This document shows positions 40,748 to 49,315 of a stretch of DNA of 64,000 bases, piece after piece (the stretch's first letter is position 1; each line of letters begins with the position of its first letter). The DNA comes from Streptomyces sp. SKN60 (lineage in GTDB: Bacteria > Actinomycetota > Actinomycetes > Streptomycetales > Streptomycetaceae). The notes below the pieces were generated by a model. It was not told the origin of the DNA, did no database searches, and saw only the letters and a program-made list of their open reading frames with translations. Position numbers and translations under genes: made by a program. The stretch is from contig NZ_JAHTMW010000020.1 of assembly GCF_026236535.1 (NCBI RefSeq), positions 1-64,000 on the forward strand. Direction: 5' to 3'.

Positions 40748-40775
40748 CGTAACTCTTTCGAGTGACCATCGTTGA
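40748..40775 (+). promoter_or_regulatory. BldN-dependent promoter of bldM (bldMp1)
   Basis: CGTAAC (40748-40753) and CGTTGA (40770-40775) separated by 16 bases are the known -35 and -10 sequences for the developmental sigma factor BldN, whose classic target is bldM. The start codon is 133 bases downstream. Confidence 0.9.
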
Positions 40776-40908
40776 GAGTGCGGAGGCGGTTGAAGGAACA
40801 AGCGCTCGGGCAGGTGTCCGAGGGCGTCAACCGCACAGGTGACCCGACGTACCAGCCCTGGAGGCTCAAGGTGACGCGCATCAGCTGCGAGAGCCGCGGA
40901 GGTCAGTC

Positions 40909-41520
40909 ATGACATCCGTCCTCGTCTGCGACGACTCCCCGCTTGCCCGAGAGGCGCTTCGCCGCGCGGTCGCGACCGTGCCCGGCGTCGAGCGCGTGAC
41001 CACCGCGGCCAACGGCGAGGAAGTCCTCCGCCGCTGGGGCGCGGACCGCTCGGACCTGATTCTGATGGACGTGCGCATGCCCGGCCTGGGCGGCGTGGAG
41101 ACCGTCCGCCGGCTGCTGTCCGCGGACCCCGGCGCCCGCATCATCATGCTGACCGTCGCCGAGGACCTGGACGGCGTCGCGCTCGCCGTCGCCGCCGGTG
41201 CCCGTGGCTATCTGCACAAGGACGCCTCGCGCGCCGAGCTGCGGGCCACCGTCACCCAGGCCCTCGCCGACCCGACCTGGCGGCTCGCCCCGCGCCGGCT
41301 GCGTTCGGCCGAGATGGGCGCCGCGCCCACCCTCACCGCGCGCGAGATCCAGGTCCTGGAGGGCATGAGCCACGGCCGGTCCAACGCGGAGATCGGGCGC
41401 GAGCTCTTCCTCTCCGAGGACACGGTCAAGACCCACGCCCGGCGCCTCTTCAAGAAGCTGGGCGCCTCCGACCGGGCGCACGCCGTCGCGCTCGGATTCC
41501 GCTGGGGCCTGGTCCGCTGA
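40909..41520 (+). CDS. bldM: Response regulator BldM
   Basis: Orphan NarL/FixJ-type response regulator essential for aerial growth; acts alone or as a heterodimer with WhiI on developmental promoters. The 203-residue protein has an N-terminal receiver (SVLVCDDSPLAREAL, with LILMDVRMPG carrying the usual phosphoacceptor position) and a C-terminal LuxR helix-turn-helix (TAREIQVLEGMSHGRSNAEI). BldM is reported to work without typical phosphorylation. Transcribed from the BldN promoter at 40748; the ATG has a CGGAGG ribosome-binding site (40897-40902). Confidence 0.97.
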   Translation: MTSVLVCDDSPLAREALRRAVATVPGVERVTTAANGEEVLRRWGADRSDLILMDVRMPGLGGVETVRRLLSADPGARIIMLTVAEDLDGVALAVAAGARGYLHKDASRAELRATVTQALADPTWRLAPRRLRSAEMGAAPTLTAREIQVLEGMSHGRSNAEIGRELFLSEDTVKTHARRLFKKLGASDRAHAVALGFRWGLVR

Positions 41521-41540
41521 CCTGCGGCCATCGGCCGTGT

Positions 41541-41578
41541 CCCCGTCCGCATCCCCGTCTGTCGAGGGGCGGACGGGG
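41541..41578 (+). terminator. Hairpin after bldM
   Basis: A perfect 10-bp stem CCCCGTCCGC/GCGGACGGGG (41541-41550 with 41569-41578) lies 20 bases after the bldM stop; the loop contains a further CCCC/GGGG pair. No T-tract. Confidence 0.65.
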
Positions 41579-41688
41579 TGGGCTTGTGTCACTTCCCCGC
41601 GGAATGCCGCATCCTTGAAGACGTGGAGTTCCTCGGGGACGAGACGAACGAGCCGGCGGAGATCGAGCGGAAGGGGAGGGCGCAGGAG

Positions 41689-42381
41689 ATGAGTCCCGGC
41701 GCACCTGCTCATAACGCTTCGGTGCACAACTACGGACGCGGTGCCGCGAACCAGCGGGCGTCGGGGCACCATGGAGCGATGCGCGACGACGAGACCGCGG
41801 GATCACCCGTGCCTGCCGGGCAGGGTGAGATCGGTGCACTGGTGCACCGTGCGGTCGAGGGCGACGAGCAGGCCACCCACGACCTCCTCGCGCGCGTGCA
41901 TCCGCTCGCCCTGCGCTACTGCCGCACCCGGCTGAACCGGCTGCCCGGTGATGCCCGTCACTTCGTCGAGGACCTCGCGCAGGAGGTCTGCGTCGCCGTC
42001 CTCATGGCGCTGCCGCGCTACAAGGACACCGGCAGGCCCTTCGAGGCCTTCGTCTTCGCCATCGCAGGACACAAGGTCGCCGACCTCCAGCGGGCCGCCA
42101 TGCGGCACCCCGGATCGACGGCCGTGCCCTCCGACGAGATGCCCGAGCGGCCCGACGACTCCCTCGGCCCCGAGGAGCGCGCGCTGCTCAGCGACGACGC
42201 CGAATGGGCCAAGAAGCTGCTCGCCAACCTCCCGGAGAACCAGCGCGAACTCCTCGTGCTGCGGGTGGCCGTGGGGCTGACCGCCGAGGAGACCGGGCAG
42301 ATGCTCGGGATGTCCCCGGGCGCGGTCCGGGTCGCCCAGCACCGCGCGCTGAGCCGGCTGCGGGCGCTCGCCGAGCAGTAG
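41689..42381 (+). CDS. shbA: ECF-type RNA polymerase sigma factor ShbA
   Basis: ShbA drives transcription of hrdB, the principal sigma gene, in Streptomyces. Region 2 appears as HFVEDLAQEVCVAVLMALPRYK with RPFEAFVFAIAGHKVADLQR, region 4 as LPENQRELLVLRVAVGL and TAEETGQMLGMSPGAVRVAQHRALSRL. ATG at 41689 has GGGGAGGG 8 bases upstream and gives 230 residues; an in-frame ATG at 41779 gives 200 residues and may be the true start because the extra N-terminus is low-complexity. Its last eight codons are the first unit of a 24-bp tandem repeat. Confidence 0.9.
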   Translation: MSPGAPAHNASVHNYGRGAANQRASGHHGAMRDDETAGSPVPAGQGEIGALVHRAVEGDEQATHDLLARVHPLALRYCRTRLNRLPGDARHFVEDLAQEVCVAVLMALPRYKDTGRPFEAFVFAIAGHKVADLQRAAMRHPGSTAVPSDEMPERPDDSLGPEERALLSDDAEWAKKLLANLPENQRELLVLRVAVGLTAEETGQMLGMSPGAVRVAQHRALSRLRALAEQ

Positions 42382-42429
42382 CCGCAGGCGCTCGCCGAAC
42401 CGTGGCTGCGGGCGCTAGCCGGGCAGTAA
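42358..42429. repeat. Three 24-bp tandem repeats spanning the shbA stop codon
   Basis: Unit 1 (42358-42381) encodes LRALAEQ and the TAG stop; unit 2 (42382-42405) differs at 5 of 24 positions; unit 3 (42406-42429) differs from unit 1 at 3 of 24 and ends in TAA. Read in frame, units 2 and 3 would extend the protein by 15 residues (PQALAEPWLRALAGQ). Confidence 0.85.
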
Positions 42430-42568
42430 GGGTCTCCGTTCGCGGGTGTCCCTCACGTACACGTAGGAATGTCCAAAGATCCTCGCTGATCTTGATCGTG
42501 GAATGAGACACGGTCCGGGCCCGTTAGCATGGACATCCGCACCGATCAAGGCCATTGGGGAAGGTGTC

Positions 42569-44068
42569 ATGACCAACGTCGACGGAGTGCCCGAGAAATT
42601 CGCGACACTCGGGCTGACCTACGACGATGTGCTGTTGCTGCCGGGTGCATCCGAGGTGCTCCCCAACGCGGTCGACACCTCGTCCCGCATCTCCCGCAAT
42701 GTCCGGGTGAACATCCCGCTGCTCTCCGCGGCGATGGACAAGGTGACCGAGTCCCGGATGGCCATCGCCATGGCCCGGCTCGGCGGCGTCGGCGTGCTGC
42801 ACCGCAACCTGTCCGTCGAGGACCAGGTCAACCAGGTCGACCTGGTGAAGCGCTCCGAGTCCGGCATGGTCACCGACCCGATCACCGTGCACCCGGAGGC
42901 CACCCTCGCCGAGGCGGACGCGCTCTGCGCCAAGTTCCGCATCAGCGGCGTCCCGGTCACCGACCCGGCCGGCAAGCTGCTCGGCATCGTCACCAACCGC
43001 GACATGGCCTTCGAGAGCGACCGCTCCCGCCAGGTCCGCGAGGTCATGACCCCGATGCCGCTGGTCACCGGCACGGTCGGCATCTCCGGCGTCGACGCCA
43101 TGGAGCTGCTGCGCCGCCACAAGATCGAGAAGCTGCCGCTGGTCGACGACAAAGGCGTCCTCAAGGGCCTCATCACGGTCAAGGACTTCGTCAAGGCGGA
43201 GAAGTACCCGAACGCGGCGAAGGACGCCGAGGGCCGGCTGCTCGTCGGCGCCGCCGTCGGCGCCAGCCCGGAGTCGCTCGAGCGCGCCCAGGCGCTCGCC
43301 GCCGCCGGTGTGGACTTCCTGGTCGTGGACACCTCGCACGGCCACAACAGCAACGCGCTGAGCTGGATGGCGAAGATCAAGTCCAGCGTGAACGTCGACG
43401 TGATCGGCGGCAACGTCGCCACCCGCGACGGCGCGCAGGCGATGATCGACGCCGGTGTCGACGGCATCAAGGTCGGCGTCGGCCCGGGCTCCATCTGCAC
43501 CACCCGCGTGGTCGCCGGCATCGGCGTCCCGCAGATCACCGCCATCTACGAGGCCTCCCTCGCGGCCCGTTCGGCGGGCATCCCGCTCATCGGCGACGGC
43601 GGCCTGCAGTACTCCGGCGACATCGGCAAGGCGCTGGCCGCCGGCGCCGACACCGTGATGCTCGGCAGCCTGCTCGCGGGCTGCGAGGAGTCGCCCGGCG
43701 AGCTGCTCTTCATCAACGGCAAGCAGTTCAAGTCGTACCGCGGCATGGGCTCGCTCGGCGCCATGCAGTCCCGCGGCCAGGGCCGGTCCTACTCGAAGGA
43801 CCGCTACTTCCAGGCCGACGTCGCCTCCGACGACAAGCTCGTGCCCGAGGGCATCGAGGGCCAGGTGCCCTACCGCGGCCCGCTGGCCAACGTGCTGCAC
43901 CAGCTCGTCGGCGGTCTGCGCCAGACCATGGGCTATGTGGGCGCGGCCACCGTCGCCGAGATGGAGTCCAAGGGTCGCTTCGTCCGGATCACCGCGGCGG
44001 GCCTCAAGGAGAGCCACCCGCACGACATCCAGATGACGGTCGAGGCGCCGAACTACAGCCGCAAGTAA
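42569..44068 (+). CDS. guaB: Inosine-5'-monophosphate dehydrogenase
   Basis: Oxidises IMP to XMP with NAD, the committed step to GMP. The 499-residue protein has the TIM-barrel catalytic core split by a pair of CBS domains (about 100-215), the catalytic loop GPGSICTTR (Cys about 310) and the flap region GMGSLGAMQSRG. The ATG has a GGGGAAGG ribosome-binding site. TAGCAT at 42525-42530 is a possible -10. GuaA, the next pathway enzyme, is encoded at 61753-63345; guaB3 lies directly downstream. Confidence 0.97.
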   Translation: MTNVDGVPEKFATLGLTYDDVLLLPGASEVLPNAVDTSSRISRNVRVNIPLLSAAMDKVTESRMAIAMARLGGVGVLHRNLSVEDQVNQVDLVKRSESGMVTDPITVHPEATLAEADALCAKFRISGVPVTDPAGKLLGIVTNRDMAFESDRSRQVREVMTPMPLVTGTVGISGVDAMELLRRHKIEKLPLVDDKGVLKGLITVKDFVKAEKYPNAAKDAEGRLLVGAAVGASPESLERAQALAAAGVDFLVVDTSHGHNSNALSWMAKIKSSVNVDVIGGNVATRDGAQAMIDAGVDGIKVGVGPGSICTTRVVAGIGVPQITAIYEASLAARSAGIPLIGDGGLQYSGDIGKALAAGADTVMLGSLLAGCEESPGELLFINGKQFKSYRGMGSLGAMQSRGQGRSYSKDRYFQADVASDDKLVPEGIEGQVPYRGPLANVLHQLVGGLRQTMGYVGAATVAEMESKGRFVRITAAGLKESHPHDIQMTVEAPNYSRK

Positions 44069-44096
44069 CACCCGAAGTAACACGGCGTGATCCACG

Positions 44097-44129
44097 GGGG
44101 CGGTTCCGGCATGTGACCGGAGCCGCCCC
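44097..44129 (+). terminator. Hairpin after guaB
   Basis: A 13-bp stem with one G-U pair (44097-44109 with 44117-44129) and a 7-base loop, 28 bases after the guaB stop. It may limit read-through into guaB3. Confidence 0.7.
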
Positions 44130-44186
44130 TTCGGCGTGGTTCGGGGATACTGGTAGGCGCAGACCAAGAGGGAAAGGCCACACAAC

Positions 44187-45311
44187 GTGACTGAGATCGA
44201 GATCGGGCGCGGCAAGCGCGGCCGCAGGGCGTACGCGTTCGACGACATCGCCGTCGTACCGAGCCGGCGCACCCGGGACCCGAAGGAGGTCTCGATCGCC
44301 TGGCAGATCGACGCCTACCGCTTCGAGCTCCCCTTCCTGGCCGCCCCCATGGACTCGGTCGTCTCGCCGCAGACCGCCATCCACATCGGCGAGCTCGGCG
44401 GCCTCGGCGTGCTGAACCTCGAGGGCCTGTGGACCCGCTACGAGGACCCGCAGCCGCTGCTCGACGAGATCGCCGAGCTCGACGAGGCCACCGCGACCCG
44501 CCGTCTGCAGGAGATCTACGCCGCGCCGATCAAGGAGGAGCTGATCGGGCAGCGCATCAAGGAGGTGCGCGACTCGGGCGTGGTCACCGCCGCCGCGCTC
44601 TCCCCGCAGCGCACCGCGCAGTTCTCCAAGGCCGTGGTCGACGCCGGCGTGGACATCTTCGTCATCCGCGGCACCACCGTCTCCGCCGAGCACGTCTCCG
44701 GCGCCGCCGAGCCGCTCAACCTCAAGCAGTTCATCTACGAGCTCGACGTCCCCGTGATCGTCGGCGGCTGCGCCACCTACACCGCCGCCCTGCACCTGAT
44801 GCGCACCGGCGCCGCGGGCGTCCTGGTCGGCTTCGGCGGCGGCGCCGCGCACACCACGCGCAACGTGCTCGGCATCCAGGTCCCGATGGCCACCGCCGTC
44901 GCGGACGTGGCCGCGGCCCGCCGCGACTACATGGACGAGTCCGGCGGCCGTTACGTGCACGTCATCGCCGACGGCGGCGTGGGCTGGTCCGGCGACCTCC
45001 CGAAGGCGATCGCCTGCGGCGCCGACGCGGTCATGATGGGCTCCCCGCTGGCCCGCGCCACGGACGCGCCCGGCAAGGGCCACCACTGGGGCATGGAGGC
45101 CGTCCACGAGGACGTGCCGCGCGGCAAGCTGGTCGACCTCGGCATGGTCGGCACCACCGAGGAGATCCTCGCGGGCCCGTCCCACACCCCCGACGGCTCG
45201 ATGAACTTCTTCGGCGCCCTGCGCCGCGCGATGGCCACCACGGGCTACAGCGAGCTCAAGGAGTTCCAGCGCGTCGAGGTCACGGTCGCGGAGTCCGAGC
45301 ACAAGCGCTGA
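44187..45311 (+). CDS. guaB3: GuaB3 family IMP dehydrogenase-related protein
   Basis: A 374-residue protein with the IMPDH TIM-barrel but no CBS domains. Conserved parts are YAFDDIAVVPSRRT, FLAAPMDSVVSPQTAIHIGELGGLGVLNLEG (in pieces) and IADGGVGWSGDLPKAIACGADAVMMG. The loop equivalent to the catalytic GPGSICTTR of GuaB reads GFGGGAAHTTRNVLG: the catalytic cysteine is absent, so it cannot use the IMPDH mechanism. The family is widespread in actinobacteria, always near guaB; its reaction is not settled here. GTG start with a GAGGGAAAGG leader. Confidence 0.93.
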   Translation: MTEIEIGRGKRGRRAYAFDDIAVVPSRRTRDPKEVSIAWQIDAYRFELPFLAAPMDSVVSPQTAIHIGELGGLGVLNLEGLWTRYEDPQPLLDEIAELDEATATRRLQEIYAAPIKEELIGQRIKEVRDSGVVTAAALSPQRTAQFSKAVVDAGVDIFVIRGTTVSAEHVSGAAEPLNLKQFIYELDVPVIVGGCATYTAALHLMRTGAAGVLVGFGGGAAHTTRNVLGIQVPMATAVADVAAARRDYMDESGGRYVHVIADGGVGWSGDLPKAIACGADAVMMGSPLARATDAPGKGHHWGMEAVHEDVPRGKLVDLGMVGTTEEILAGPSHTPDGSMNFFGALRRAMATTGYSELKEFQRVEVTVAESEHKR

Positions 45312-45319
45312 CCTGCTGT

Positions 45320-45377
45320 CGTACGTACGCGAGAGGGCCCCGCACCGGGTGGTGCGGGGCCCTCTCGCATACGTACG
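45320..45377 (+). terminator. Very long terminator hairpin after guaB3
   Basis: An 18-bp perfect stem (45329-45346 with 45351-45368) is extended, after one unpaired base on each side, by CGTACGTA/TACGTACG (45320-45327 with 45370-45377). Confidence 0.9.
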
Positions 45378-45625
45378 GCGGACCTGCGCGGGCTAGTCGA
45401 TGCGGGGCGCGCGGTGCGGCGTGAGGGCGCACGGTCGCGAAGGGGGCATATGCCGCGGGTAACAGGGGTGCACGGCCGGTAATGTCCGGTCGCGGCGCCC
45501 CAGTTGTGTGGGGTCGCCCCCTTCCAAGGACAAGGTTCCGGACCCCGGCCGTCGGGGCCCGGCCCGAGTGCCGATCGGACCGTCCACCGGGCCATCTGGG
45601 CGGTGTCGTGGAAGGGGGCGCGCCC

Positions 45626-45721
45626 ATGGGACGCCACCGCAAGCCCAGCCGATGGGACCGCATCCGTCAGTGGACGGTGAAGTGCCGGAGGAGGTGGATC
45701 TTGCGGCTTTTCGGATGGTGA
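45626..45721 (+). CDS. Possible 31-residue basic peptide
   Basis: ATG at 45626 follows GGAAGGGGG and encodes a strongly basic, Trp-rich peptide (MGRHRKPSRWDRIRQW, then CRRRWILRLFGW at the end). A perfect 9-bp hairpin begins 5 bases after its stop. The frame could also begin at an ATG at 45482 (79 residues), but that extension looks non-coding. The rest of the 45380-45880 gap shows no other gene. No known family; the call rests only on start signal, composition and terminator. Confidence 0.35.
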   Translation: MGRHRKPSRWDRIRQWTVKCRRRWILRLFGW

Positions 45722-45725
45722 GCGG

Positions 45726-45750
45726 CCGCCCCTATAGCAACTAGGGGCGG
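45726..45750 (+). terminator. Hairpin after the small basic ORF
   Basis: CCGCCCCTA/TAGGGGCGG, a perfect 9-bp stem with loop TAGCAAC. Confidence 0.6.
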
Positions 45751-45770
45751 ACACTCCGTGCACCATCCAG

Positions 45771-45806
45771 GAGCCTGCCGCACTTGTTGGCCTTTGCGGC
45801 GGGCTC
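45771..45806. terminator. Second hairpin before the convergent dehydrogenase gene
   Basis: GAGCCTGCCGCA (45771-45782) pairs with TGCGGCGGGCTC (45795-45806), 11 Watson-Crick pairs and one T-G pair, loop of 12. Suitable as terminator for either strand. Confidence 0.55.
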
Positions 45807-45883
45807 CGCCTACTTCGTACGGTACCGGACCCGGCCTCGCCCGGCGCGGTTCCGCGAGGTGCGCGCGCGTGTGCGCCCCCTCG

Positions 45884-47137
45884 TCACAACCGGTGCGCCG
45901 CTCCCGCCGGGGTCGCCCCCCGGGTGTCGAGGAGGAGTTGGGCCTTCACCGCGAGGCCCTGGAGGTCGTAGGTGCGGTGGTGCTGGAGGAGGATCGTCAG
46001 GTCGGCGTGGGCGGCGGCCTCGTAGAGGGAGTCGGCGCGCGGGACCGGGAGGTCGCGGACGCGCCAGTCGGGGACGTACGGGTCGTGGTAGCTGACCGCC
46101 GCGCCGAGGTCCATGAGCCGGCGGGCGATCTCGTCGGCGGGCGAGGCCTGGCGGTCGGCGAGATCGGGCTTGTACGTGACCCCGAGCAGCAGGACCCGGG
46201 CGCCCCGCGCGGACTTGCCGTGCTCGTTGAGGAGCGTGGCGCAGCGCTGGACGACGTACTGCGGCATCCGCTCGTTGACCTGGCCGGCCAGTTCGACGAG
46301 CCGTAGCGGGCGGTGGCCGGCGACGGTGTCGACGGGGACTCCGTGGCCGCCGACTCCGGGGCCGGGGCGGAAGGCCTGGAAGCCGTAGGGCTTGGTCTCG
46401 GCGCAGCGGATGACGTCCCAGAGGTCGACGCCGAGTTCGTGGCAGAGCACCGCCATCTCGTTGACGAGGGCGATGTTGACGTGCCGGAAGTTGGTCTCCA
46501 GGAGCTTGACGGTCTCCGCCTCGCGCGGCCCGCGGGCGCGCACCACCTTGTCGGTGAGGCGCCCGTAGAAGGCGGCGGCGGCTTCGGTGCAGGCGGGGGT
46601 GAGCCCGCCGATCACCTTGGGGGTGACGGCGAAGCCGTGGGCGCCGCCGTGCACCCGGCTGCCGGGGTCGAGGCGGCCGGGGGAGTACGCGAGGTGGAAG
46701 TCGCGGCCCGCGCGCAGCCCGGAGCCGGTCTCCAGGAGCGCGCGCAGCGGGCCCTCCGTGGTGCCGGGCGGCACCGGGGACTCCAGGATCACGGTGGTGT
46801 GCGGGCGAAGGCGCGCGGCGAGCGCGCGGGCGGCGTCGGTGACGGCGCCGAGGTCGAGGGCGCCGTCCGGGCCGGGCGGGGTGGGGGCGCAGATGACGGC
46901 GGTGCGGACCCGGCCGAGTTCGGCGGGGTCGGTGGCGGGCCGGAAGCCGGCGGACAGCATCCGGCGGATCTCTGCGGCGGTGAGGGAGCCGTCCACGGGG
47001 GAGCGTCCGGCGGCGAGTTCGGCGACGGCGCGCGGGTCGGTGTCGTAGCCGACGGTGTCGATGCCGGCCGAGGTGGCGGCCCGGGCGAGCGGGAGTCCGT
47101 GGTGGCCGAGGCCGATGACGGCGAGATCAGCGGGCAT
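45884..47137 (-). CDS. UDP-glucose/GDP-mannose dehydrogenase family protein without catalytic Cys
   Basis: A 417-residue nucleotide-sugar dehydrogenase of the WecC/VipA type. The NAD fold begins LAVIGLGHHGLPLARAA; the central domain has VKLLETNFRHVNIALVNEMA with the catalytic Lys/Asn region, and the C-terminal domain VLLLGVTYKPDLADRQASP. The site that normally reads GGHCIPVDP reads GGHGVPVDT, so the cysteine that forms the thiohemiacetal is glycine. It may be inactive, limited to one oxidation step, or have a new role. No other sugar-nucleotide genes are adjacent. Confidence 0.88.
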   Translation of the reverse strand: MPADLAVIGLGHHGLPLARAATSAGIDTVGYDTDPRAVAELAAGRSPVDGSLTAAEIRRMLSAGFRPATDPAELGRVRTAVICAPTPPGPDGALDLGAVTDAARALAARLRPHTTVILESPVPPGTTEGPLRALLETGSGLRAGRDFHLAYSPGRLDPGSRVHGGAHGFAVTPKVIGGLTPACTEAAAAFYGRLTDKVVRARGPREAETVKLLETNFRHVNIALVNEMAVLCHELGVDLWDVIRCAETKPYGFQAFRPGPGVGGHGVPVDTVAGHRPLRLVELAGQVNERMPQYVVQRCATLLNEHGKSARGARVLLLGVTYKPDLADRQASPADEIARRLMDLGAAVSYHDPYVPDWRVRDLPVPRADSLYEAAAHADLTILLQHHRTYDLQGLAVKAQLLLDTRGATPAGAAHRL

Positions 47138-47283
47138 GGGGGATGGGCCGTCCTTCCCAGAAGCCGGGTAGCCGGAGGGGACGCGGTGCGCAAGCCCTGT
47201 GGACCGAAGGGGGCGAACGCAATGTCAGACTAAGAGTAAATATGACCGATTTGCGGGATTGTGCGGTCGAAGGTCGCCGAGTG

Positions 47284-47292
47284 TTATCCACA
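47284..47292. other. DnaA-box-like sequence in the glpD upstream region
   Basis: TTATCCACA is a perfect match to the classic DnaA box, alone in the 307-base gap between the dehydrogenase and glpD. The gap also has an AT-rich patch (47230-47245) and GTCCGGCAG-type 9-bp repeats just before glpD (about 47400-47420). Confidence 0.35.
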
Positions 47293-47444
47293 GGGTGGGG
47301 CGGGGGCGGTGGCTGAAGTCGGAGGGCCGGGACAGAATCGAGTGTGTGAGCCGGGCCACAGCGACCCGGTTCGCGTGCTGGAAGCCGGGACGTCGGGAAG
47401 TCCGGCAGGTCCGGCAAGTCGGGGGACGACGGGAGGCAGCCACC

Positions 47445-49151
47445 GTGAGGACAGCGACACTGGGACCCGCCGAGCGCACCGAGGCGCTCGCGGCGATGGC
47501 CGAGCGCGAACTGGACGTCCTGGTCGTGGGCGCCGGAGTGGTCGGCGCCGGCACCGCCCTGGACGCCGCCACCAGAGGCCTCGCCACCGGCCTCGTCGAG
47601 GCCCGCGACTGGGCCTCCGGCACGTCCAGCCGGTCGAGCAAGCTGATCCACGGCGGCCTGCGCTATCTGGAGATGCTCGACTTCGCACTGGTCCGCGAGG
47701 CCCTGAAGGAGCGCGGCCTGCTGCTCGAACGGCTCGCACCCCATCTCGTGAAACCCGTCCCGTTCCTCTACCCGCTGCAGCACAAGGGCTGGGAGCGGCT
47801 GTACGCGGGCTCGGGCGTCGCGCTGTACGACGCGATGTCGGTCTCCTCCGGACACGGCCGCGGCCTCCCGGTGCACCGGCACCTCAGCCGCCGCGGCGCC
47901 CTGCGGGTCGCCCCCTGTCTGCGCAAGGACGCCCTGGTCGGCGCCCTGCAGTACTACGACGCCCAGATGGACGACGCCCGCTTCGTCACCACCCTGGTCC
48001 GCACCGCCGCGAGCTACGGGGCGCGGGTGGCCAGCCGGGCCCGGGTCGTCGGCTTCCTGCGCGAGGGCGAGCGGGTGGTCGGCGCCCGCGTCCAGGACGT
48101 CGAGGCCGGCGGGGAGTACGAGGTCAGGGCCCGCCAGATCGTCAACGCCACCGGGGTGTGGACCGACGACACCCAGGCCCTCATCGGCGAGCGCGGCCAG
48201 TTCCACGTCCGCGCCTCCAAGGGCATCCACCTCGTCGTGCCGAAGGACCGCATCCACTCCACCACCGGACTCATCCTGCGCACCGAGAAGTCCGTGCTCT
48301 TCGTCATCCCCTGGGGCCGGCACTGGATCATCGGCACCACCGACACCGACTGGGACCTCGACAAGGCCCACCCGGCCGCCTCCAGCGCCGACATCGACTA
48401 CCTCCTGGAACACGTCAACAGCGTGCTCGCCACCCCGCTCACCCGCGACGACGTCCAGGGCGTCTACGCGGGCCTGCGGCCCTTGCTCGCCGGCGAGTCC
48501 GACGCCACCAGCAAGCTCTCCCGCGAACACACCGTCGCCCACCCGGTGCCCGGCCTGGTCGTGGTGGCCGGCGGCAAGTACACCACCTACCGGGTGATGG
48601 CCCAGGACGCCGTCGACGAGGCCGTCCACGCCCTCGACAAGCGGGTCGCCGCCTGCGTCACCGAGGACACCCCGCTGCTCGGCGCCGAGGGCTACCGGGC
48701 GCTGTGGAACGCGCGGGCGGGCACCGCCGCCCGGGCCGGCCTCCATGTGGCCCGGGTCGAGCATCTGCTGGGCCGCTACGGCTCCCTGACGGAGGAGATC
48801 CTCGACCTGATCGCCGCCGACCCGGCCCTCGGCGCCCCGCTCCCCGCCGCCGAGGACTATCTGAAGGCCGAGATCGTCTACGCCGCCTCGCACGAGGGCG
48901 CCCGCCACCTCGACGACGTCCTCACCCGGCGCACCCGCATCTCCATCGAGACCTTCGACCGGGGCACCCGCAGCGCCCGCGAGTGCGCCGAACTCATGGC
49001 CCCGGTGCTCGGCTGGGACGCCCGGCAGATCGACAAGGAGGTCGAGCACTACGAGAAAAGGGTCGAGGCCGAGCGCGAATCCCAGCGCCAGCCCGACGAC
49101 CTGACGGCGGACGCGGCCCGCCTCGGAGCACCGGACATCGTGCCCATCTGA
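47445..49151 (+). CDS. glpD: Aerobic glycerol-3-phosphate dehydrogenase
   Basis: FAD-dependent, membrane-associated enzyme that oxidises sn-glycerol-3-phosphate to dihydroxyacetone phosphate and passes electrons to quinone. The 568-residue protein has the FAD fold LDVLVVGAGVVGAGTALDAA, the family signature SSRSSKLIHGGLRYLE and GGKYTTYRVMA. The C-terminal domain (about 400-540) is the usual helical DAO-C domain. GTG at 47445 has GGGAGG (47431-47436) upstream and is preferred over more upstream in-frame starts. Confidence 0.95.
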   Translation: MRTATLGPAERTEALAAMAERELDVLVVGAGVVGAGTALDAATRGLATGLVEARDWASGTSSRSSKLIHGGLRYLEMLDFALVREALKERGLLLERLAPHLVKPVPFLYPLQHKGWERLYAGSGVALYDAMSVSSGHGRGLPVHRHLSRRGALRVAPCLRKDALVGALQYYDAQMDDARFVTTLVRTAASYGARVASRARVVGFLREGERVVGARVQDVEAGGEYEVRARQIVNATGVWTDDTQALIGERGQFHVRASKGIHLVVPKDRIHSTTGLILRTEKSVLFVIPWGRHWIIGTTDTDWDLDKAHPAASSADIDYLLEHVNSVLATPLTRDDVQGVYAGLRPLLAGESDATSKLSREHTVAHPVPGLVVVAGGKYTTYRVMAQDAVDEAVHALDKRVAACVTEDTPLLGAEGYRALWNARAGTAARAGLHVARVEHLLGRYGSLTEEILDLIAADPALGAPLPAAEDYLKAEIVYAASHEGARHLDDVLTRRTRISIETFDRGTRSARECAELMAPVLGWDARQIDKEVEHYEKRVEAERESQRQPDDLTADAARLGAPDIVPI

Positions 49152-49315
49152 CCCGATAGGGGCACTTCCCGGGGGTGGCCGGCGTTCTCGGAGTGCGGAC
49201 CCGGGGGAGTCACCGGTCCCGGAGTGAGGGACAATGAGCTCTCTTCCAGGGCTGGTTGCCGCATCGCGCGGGAGCGCCGGACGCGGGCGAGAAACAGGGA
49301 TCGCAGAGGGGACGC

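Noticed and set aside
47284..47292. TTATCCACA as part of a replication origin
   Set aside because: A single box without clustering, AT-rich unwinding region or dnaA/dnaN genes; also the Streptomyces box is usually TTGTCCACA.
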